A stretch of DNA of 64,000 bases from NCBI RefSeq assembly GCF_937903345.1, contig NZ_CALCZQ010000030.1, positions 550,037-614,036 on the forward strand. Reading direction: 5' to 3'. How positions within the stretch are numbered: position 1 is the first letter of the stretch; each line of letters opens with the position of its first letter. This document shows, one piece after another, positions 58,713 to 64,000 of the stretch. The stretch is from an uncultured Emticicia sp. (GTDB taxonomy: Bacteria; Bacteroidota; Bacteroidia; Cytophagales; Spirosomataceae). Made by a program: the position numbers and the translations under genes. The notes beneath the pieces were generated by a model that saw nothing but the letters and a program-made list of their open reading frames with translations, had not been told where the DNA came from and did not search any database.

Positions 58713-59531
58713 ACTTGTTTATTAAAGAATAAAATCTTTCAAAATAAAGTTTCTTTCTTTTCTCCTGTCTTTTATAAAGTCAAATGAAAAATGTTTTTCA
58801 TTTGAGATGTGATGATGTCAAGGTGTTATTTATTTAAAAGAGTTTTTAAATTTTAAACTATAATTTTATTATAACACCGTTGTAACCCACGCTTAAACTC
58901 TTACGAATTAATTATTGATTATTTTGATAAAAATTTAATCAATTTTGGCAATTGAAACTATTTAGTCTGACAATTGAATAGTTAGAGTATGGTTAATTTC
59001 TAAGCTTTTATAAAATTAATATTTTTCAATAATCCTAAAGTTTTATCTCCGTAATTTGTAATTTATTAAATAATTTTTAATGGATTGATACTTGATTTAA
59101 CAAAAATACCAACTAACTAAATTTAAAATACTTACATAAATTGGAATTCTTTATACTTACTGCGACAAACAATCGCATGTTCAAAATTTAATTTTTTATT
59201 TATATTTTTTGATTGATGATATTTTCATTTAAAAATCTACAACATCATGTCTATTTTCAAATTTGATTGATATTTACACAATAAATCTTTATCTATCTAT
59301 TATAATTTGATATAAATATTTAAAAATATTGAAGATCTAATTAATGTTTTATACATAAAATAAATATCAAATTCGTCTTTTATATTTTTTAAAATTACTA
59401 TACGGTGATGTACTATACGTTAATTTTACAGCACAATATTTAAATCTTGAGTTCAATTTTTTAAGTGAACTCGGACAGTTATGTCAAAAACATTAAATAG
59501 GATGTAATAATAAATAAACTTTTTTGAAGAT
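58713..59531. other. Long AT-rich spacer between the pilin-like copies
   Basis: About 820 bases with no supported gene. It contains an 11-bp near-palindrome CAAATGAAAAA / TTTTTCATTTG (58781-58804, 2-nt centre) and runs of TTA/ATT. Nothing else recognised. Confidence 0.45.
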
Positions 59532-60161
59532 TTAGATGGTATCAGCTAATGTGTACAAAACAGCGATAGCATATGATTTAGCTCTTATCGTTGCATATGT
59601 GGCTGCTGGTATTCCATCAATAGAAGCACTGTATACAACACTAGCACCTGATGTATTTGTAGTGCCGGTGAAACCGCTTGTTATGCCTTGAACAAGTTTG
59701 GGTGAAGTGCTGGTTGGTACACCTGTTGATACAATTCCTGTTAGCCCTGCACCACCATTCAATATATTTACAGTACCACCCGTTGTGCCAATGTTACCAT
59801 TACTTAAAACTCCAGTAGCATCAACTGTTGGTATAGATGCAGTCACTGTAAGTTTAATACCAGCTACACTTATTTCTGATGTGGATGAGGTTACATAAAT
59901 AGATCTATTAGCTGCAACTGATGAAGCACTCATAATAGAAGAATATTGTATATAAATGGTGTTGGTTGGTGTGCTGATGTCCGTGGCATTTGCACCAGCA
60001 ATTGTAGGAGCTCCCAAATTCATAGTCTGGGCTGAATTATTGGCAATGTTGATTAATGTAACCGCTGGAATTACCACATTCACGGTTTGAGTTACATTTG
60101 ATTGGCCGTTAGCGAAATAAACCGCAATCAATGAGACGAATAATAAAACAATTTTTTTCAT
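59532..60161 (-). CDS. Pilin-like secreted fibre subunit, copy 1
   Basis: 209 residues with a signal peptide (MKKIVLLFVSLIAVYFANGQ). Mature start SNVTQTVNVVIPAVTLINIA, the block STPTNTIYIQYSSIMSASS, the strictly shared LSNGNIGTTGGTVNI and IVSTGVPTSTSPKLVQGITS, and the end KSYAIAVLYTLADTI are common to both copies. No cysteine or lipobox, no T9SS tail, so it is exported by Sec and is probably assembled by another route. First gene of the cluster in transcription order, 1.04 kb before copy 2. Confidence 0.75.
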   Translation of the reverse strand: MKKIVLLFVSLIAVYFANGQSNVTQTVNVVIPAVTLINIANNSAQTMNLGAPTIAGANATDISTPTNTIYIQYSSIMSASSVAANRSIYVTSSTSEISVAGIKLTVTASIPTVDATGVLSNGNIGTTGGTVNILNGGAGLTGIVSTGVPTSTSPKLVQGITSGFTGTTNTSGASVVYSASIDGIPAATYATIRAKSYAIAVLYTLADTI

Positions 60162-60235
60162 AAAGCTTTTTTTGGAGTTTTAAATATATCAGGTTATTAA
60201 AAATTCTAAACATAAATTAATGTTTAGTCTTTGAA

Positions 60236-60382
60236 ATCCTCTTTTTTATTTATCACAACAAATGGTATCTAAAACGATACGTTATTTTTTTCCTGAAATT
60301 GAACACAAATAATATTCTTAAATCACTTAGTTGCAAATTTAATCGTTAAATGGACTTTAATTATCGTCAGATGGAATATTGT
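60236..60382 (-). promoter_or_regulatory. Duplicated upstream region of pilin-like copy 1
   Basis: Matches 58562-58712: CTCTTTTTTATTTATCACAA, dyad GTATC-N6-GATAC, TTTTTTCCTGA, ATCGTTAAATGG (60342-60353). TAAATTTG (minus strand, 60341-60334) fits the -7 consensus, but the other copy has one extra T at this place. Confidence 0.55.
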
Positions 60383-61229
60383 GTTGCTTCCATAAAAAAA
60401 TTAAAACATTTTTGGAGTTATAATTTGCAATTATTTATAATATACAAATTCTTTAAAATATGATTTTTAATAAAAACTTTGATCATTTGAGGCTTTTTGG
60501 GTTTATTTCTCAATCTTTTTATTGTCTATATTTTAATATTTTGGATTTTATTTAATTGTCATTAGTTATTTTCTTTTTTTTAACAAACTGCAATAGTTTA
60601 TCGTTTGAAATTGGAATGAAAGGAAAGGTGAGGGCTCTCTAGAATATCAAGTAAATATTTATTTTTAAATATTTTACCGTATATCGATTAATAATGTCTA
60701 TTGAGCGATTAATTTTTTTAAAATAGTAACTTAAACTTAAATTTGTTTATGGAATAAATAAAAATTATCATTTGGAATTTTAAAATGTTAGGAAGTGAAG
60801 ATAACATTTGGTAAGATTTTTGAAATTTTTTCCTTAATTAATTGTTAATAATTTTTTTAAATACTGAGAAATTTTAGGTCGGAAAATTTAAAAGGTGATT
60901 TTTGAAAGTAAAGATTATTTCGCTTATTGTGTTTTTTTTTGCAAGGTAAAACTTATTATGTCTATATAGTTAACCGTTACCAAATATTAATTTAATAATT
61001 CAAATCAAATGCAAGTAGATAAAAAAATGGATGCCTTGCGTCCAATTTTTTTTAAATGCTATCCAATATCAACTAGGCTTCTTCTATAATTTTTTTTCTA
61101 AAATTTTTTTGTATGATCAATAATTTTGTATCAAATTATCTACATCATTCATACAATACATGATATTTTTTTGGGGAGGCTTTGTTTTATAGGTATCGAA
61201 CATAACATAACCTAAATTCTTTTATTGAA
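60383..61229. other. Long AT-rich spacer between the kinase and pilin-like copy 1
   Basis: About 850 bases without a supported gene, containing the kinase terminator at 61021-61053. Extremely T/A-rich around 60520-60950. No tRNA or small gene seen. Confidence 0.45.
61021..61053 (-). terminator. Terminator after the hybrid kinase gene
   Basis: TGGATGC / GCGTCCA with a 3-nt loop (CTT), flanked by seven A's and eight T's, so it acts on both strands. It lies 177 nt past the kinase stop codon and separates its transcription from the fibre-like cluster. Confidence 0.8.
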
Positions 61230-63950
61230 TCATTCTTTAAATAAACAAATTTGTGAATCAATAACATTCTCAACTTCTAATAAATCCAATTGTTTTGACA
61301 GATCCTTTATTATATTCAAATTATTTGATTTATCTAAAAGTATTAATTCTATGGCATGATCAATAGAGGTAAGTCCAACCATTTTAAATGCCGGTTTGAT
61401 ATTGTGTAGTTTGATTTTAGTTTCTTTAAAATTGAAATCATCAACATTTTGAAGCAATGTTTTAAATTCTTCTAAATAGTTGTTCTTAAAATACTCAAAT
61501 ACATTTAAGGCATATTCTTTATCTTTTTCATAAAATTGTTTCAGAAAAACAGTATCTAAATTTTGATGAAATGTAATTTCTTTCTTTGCAGCTTGCAGAC
61601 TATTAAATTCAAAATACATATGCATTTTATCATATAAATCTGCAATCGAAAAAGGCTTTCTAATAATATCATTTATACCATGTATCAATATTTCACTCTC
61701 AATATTTGATGTGACTACGGCAGTCATAGCAATAATCGTAAATACGGACTCACTATTTATACTTCGCATTTTGGCTGCTGTTTCTAAGCCAGAAATACCT
61801 GGCAACTGTAAATCCATCAAAATCAGATCATATTTATTGACTTGAAATTTTGATAGAGCTTCTTCTCCAGACGAAACAATATGGAAATTTACTGCCCATT
61901 TGTTCAAAACTTTTGCAACATATTGTTGATTTAGGTCATTATCTTCAACAATCAAAACTTTTATTGTACTAAATTGTGGTGGGACAGTAAAATTTGGCTT
62001 GGTTGTTATTGTTTGTTGGTAAGAATTTCCCTTTTCAAAAACCAAATCAAAGTAAAAGGTAGAGCCCTTACCTTCGACACTTTTTACTTCAATCTTGCTG
62101 TTTTGTAATACCAATAATTGTTTGACAATATTCAAACCTAAGCCTGAGCCTTGTGATTTATGAAACCTTACTGAAGGCAACTGTTTGAATTTTTCAAAAA
62201 TCACCTCTCTCATTTCATCAGCTATACCAATGCCCGTATCAGATACTTTGAAGTTAAGGCATACTGAATCTTTTGTTTCTTCTTGAAGCGTTACACTCAA
62301 AAGAATACTGCCTTCATGTGTGAATTTCTCTGCATTCGATAGTAAATTACTTAAAATTTGCTGCAAAATAATCTTATCAGCAATAATTTCTAAATTGGGT
62401 GTAAAGTTGAAATCTATTTTAAATTTGATATTTTTTTTGGATAAACTAAATTCAAATGATTTGACAATTTCTAAGAGAAAATCTAATAATCGAAAATTTG
62501 ATTTCATTATTTCAACTTTTCCTGATTCAATTTTTGAAATATCTAAAATATCAGAAACAAGTTTTTGGAGATACTTTGTGGAGGTCTCGAGAATTTCGAT
62601 ATATTCCTTTTGTTCATTGTCAATTTTTGTCATTCTTAACAAATCACTCATGCCAAGTATTGCATTTATTGGTGTTTTCAATTCATGAGTCATACTGGCT
62701 AAGAAAAATTTTTCACTTTCTTCCGCTTTTTTTGCATATAAACCTATTGATTTAAGTGCTTCCTCTAAAACTTTTCGTTCGGTTATATCATAAAAAAACA
62801 AGACACTACCTTGGGAATATTTCAGTTGATTCAGTATTGGTGATATATTTACCAATACCCAATTTCGTTCTTTATTATTTTTTATTAATTGCATTTCGTA
62901 ACTATGTTTCTGTCCTTGTGGTAGATCTAGTAGTTTTGATAGATTGGTTTTATTATAATTGCAGACAATAAAATTATCGATACATTGCCCAATTAGTAGC
63001 TGTTCAGGATATTCAATCATTTTACAAAAATTTGCTGAAGGATGAATGATAAACCCCGCAGTATCTACTTCTACAACACCAAATTCTAAATTCTCAAATA
63101 TACCTCTATATTTTTTTTCACTTTCTTTTATTATATCTTGTGCACGATAGGAAGTTGTTATATCAACAATCTGCCAAATGCAAAAATCAGAATCATAGCT
63201 GTTTTTGAAGGGGAAATAGCTTCTTTCTAGGACTCTGCCATCTTTTAGGTGAAAAACTTCGCCTAAGACTTCGGTTTTTTTATTTAATATTTTGATGGTT
63301 GAATCAATAATGGCTTCTGGTGAAACCAAACGACTCGAAGCCGACTCTAATAATTCAAAACAGTTTTTTCCTATTAAATGCTCTGGTTTTAAATTAAACC
63401 CAAGGGTGTCTATACCTACTTGGTTGATTAAAACTATATCATCATTAGAATCTGCCATGATATAGCCCACTCTAAGATTTTCTGCTAAAATTTTTGAGGA
63501 AATACTTTGTTCGTCGAAATCTTCAAATATCTTGCGTTTTTGACTGCCGTCAATCGCAGTAATGATAACTATATCCTCATTTTTTACTTTTATCAAGAAA
63601 AGATTCAACTTTAACCAAATATACATCCCTTTACTGTTTTTAATTGGGAATTCTAAATAAGAAGTCTTTTGGTGGGTTTGGTGGTGTTCCAAATAAAGAT
63701 TTCTTATATATGAACCGTACATTTCAAAAAATATCTTTTTTAGTCTCGTATTTATCTCATACCCCAATAATTTTTTGGCAGTGGAAGTAATAAATTTTAC
63801 CCTTCCTGTTTTATTAATTACACAGATTAATTCTGGAATTCTTATTTCCAGTTGTTTACAAGTTTCATCATATTGATGGTCTGGGAAAAGAAACAAAATA
63901 TTTTTTTTTATTTTGTAATAGATCACCAATCTCAGTGTTTTTATTTTCAC
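61230..63950 (-). CDS. Multi-PAS hybrid sensor histidine kinase with REC and HPt domains
   Basis: 906 residues; no membrane helix, so a cytoplasmic sensor. PAS-type domains lie at about 30-150 (PELICVINKTGRVKFITSTA), 155-270 (VGYIMADSNDDIVLINQVG) and 285-400 (FGVVEVDTAGFIIHPSANF). HisKA has FFLASMTHELKTPINAILG (phospho-acceptor His422), followed by ATPase boxes N (LLSNAEKFTHEGS), G1 (VSDTGIGIAD) and G2 (GSGLGLNIVKQLL). A receiver domain (about 660-780) has LIVEDNDLNQQYVAKV and Asp713 in LILMDLQLPGISGL. A C-terminal HPt domain has His849 in KLHNIKPAFKMVG. All relay residues are present (His-Asp-His). The cognate regulator is unknown. Confidence 0.93.
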   Translation of the reverse strand: MKIKTLRLVIYYKIKKNILFLFPDHQYDETCKQLEIRIPELICVINKTGRVKFITSTAKKLLGYEINTRLKKIFFEMYGSYIRNLYLEHHQTHQKTSYLEFPIKNSKGMYIWLKLNLFLIKVKNEDIVIITAIDGSQKRKIFEDFDEQSISSKILAENLRVGYIMADSNDDIVLINQVGIDTLGFNLKPEHLIGKNCFELLESASSRLVSPEAIIDSTIKILNKKTEVLGEVFHLKDGRVLERSYFPFKNSYDSDFCIWQIVDITTSYRAQDIIKESEKKYRGIFENLEFGVVEVDTAGFIIHPSANFCKMIEYPEQLLIGQCIDNFIVCNYNKTNLSKLLDLPQGQKHSYEMQLIKNNKERNWVLVNISPILNQLKYSQGSVLFFYDITERKVLEEALKSIGLYAKKAEESEKFFLASMTHELKTPINAILGMSDLLRMTKIDNEQKEYIEILETSTKYLQKLVSDILDISKIESGKVEIMKSNFRLLDFLLEIVKSFEFSLSKKNIKFKIDFNFTPNLEIIADKIILQQILSNLLSNAEKFTHEGSILLSVTLQEETKDSVCLNFKVSDTGIGIADEMREVIFEKFKQLPSVRFHKSQGSGLGLNIVKQLLVLQNSKIEVKSVEGKGSTFYFDLVFEKGNSYQQTITTKPNFTVPPQFSTIKVLIVEDNDLNQQYVAKVLNKWAVNFHIVSSGEEALSKFQVNKYDLILMDLQLPGISGLETAAKMRSINSESVFTIIAMTAVVTSNIESEILIHGINDIIRKPFSIADLYDKMHMYFEFNSLQAAKKEITFHQNLDTVFLKQFYEKDKEYALNVFEYFKNNYLEEFKTLLQNVDDFNFKETKIKLHNIKPAFKMVGLTSIDHAIELILLDKSNNLNIIKDLSKQLDLLEVENVIDSQICLFKE

Positions 63951-64000
63951 TGCTGTTTTTTTTATTGATTTGTTTGTGTATAGGGAATTTGATAGCGAAG

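Noticed and set aside
51833..60161. Type V (FimA/Mfa1-like) fimbriae or T9SS cargo interpretation of the cluster
   Set aside because: Subunits carry ordinary signal peptides without a lipobox cysteine, and no protein has a C-terminal sorting domain.
58489..61229. CRISPR array or insertion sequence in the long spacers
   Set aside because: No regularly spaced direct repeats and no transposase reading frame; the similarity between the two spacers is limited to the gene-proximal upstream regions.

Overview
This AT-rich window comes from a Bacteroidota chromosome, most likely the Cytophagales (Spirosomaceae/Cytophagaceae-like). The evidence is Bacteroidota-type promoters (TTG or TTTG, 17-23 nt, TAnnTTTG) before several genes, a TonB receptor with an STN domain paired with a DUF4249 lipoprotein, a type IX secretion C-terminal sorting domain, and GSCFA, BatD and DUF3109 proteins. 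No rRNA, tRNA, CRISPR array or intact insertion sequence was seen.

Layout. 1-15.5 kb is mainly housekeeping: a partial FtsB/DivIC gene, eno, yicC, argS-gpx-menA, an OmpA-like lipoprotein, a TPR protein, an unusually long D-Ala-D-Ala ligase, NifU-like and Mrp Fe-S proteins, DUF2071 and GSCFA. 16-27 kb holds envelope and secreted functions: TonB receptor/DUF4249, M14 peptidase, hpt, a TPR protein and a purple-acid-phosphatase-like enzyme with a sorting domain. 27-40 kb holds an Lrp regulator, a small-protein group (TIGR03643, DUF2256, alkyltransferase-like), a LysM transglycosylase, an O-methyltransferase, aroC, BatD, a Ycf48-like protein, an ECF sigma / hydrolase / probable anti-sigma set, a DUF5522 gene and rpmB. 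40.1-41.26 kb has no intact gene but contains a decayed sugar-phosphate isomerase/epimerase pseudogene. 41-51.5 kb holds an RlmI-like methyltransferase, dnaA, an orphan mutA, a glycerate kinase, a glycosyltransferase, and atpZ-I-B-E-F-H. The ATP synthase run stops after delta; alpha and gamma do not follow.

The most interesting part is 51.8-60.4 kb on the minus strand. In transcription order it has two closely similar secreted pilin-like proteins with duplicated upstream regions, a two-domain chaperone-like protein, a 968-residue usher-like outer-membrane barrel, two small secreted beta-rich proteins, and a LytTR-domain regulator without a receiver domain. I read this as a chaperone-usher-like surface-fibre system adapted to Bacteroidota. 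It differs from type V (FimA/Mfa1) pili because the subunits have ordinary signal peptides and no lipobox, and no T9SS sorting domain is present. The families were not recognised by name; the assignment rests on architecture and gene order. A multi-PAS hybrid histidine kinase with an HPt domain lies just upstream but has its own terminator.

Limits: similarity statements come from reading the sequence and memory of families, with no database search. Promoters and terminators were found by eye. Domain boundaries are approximate.
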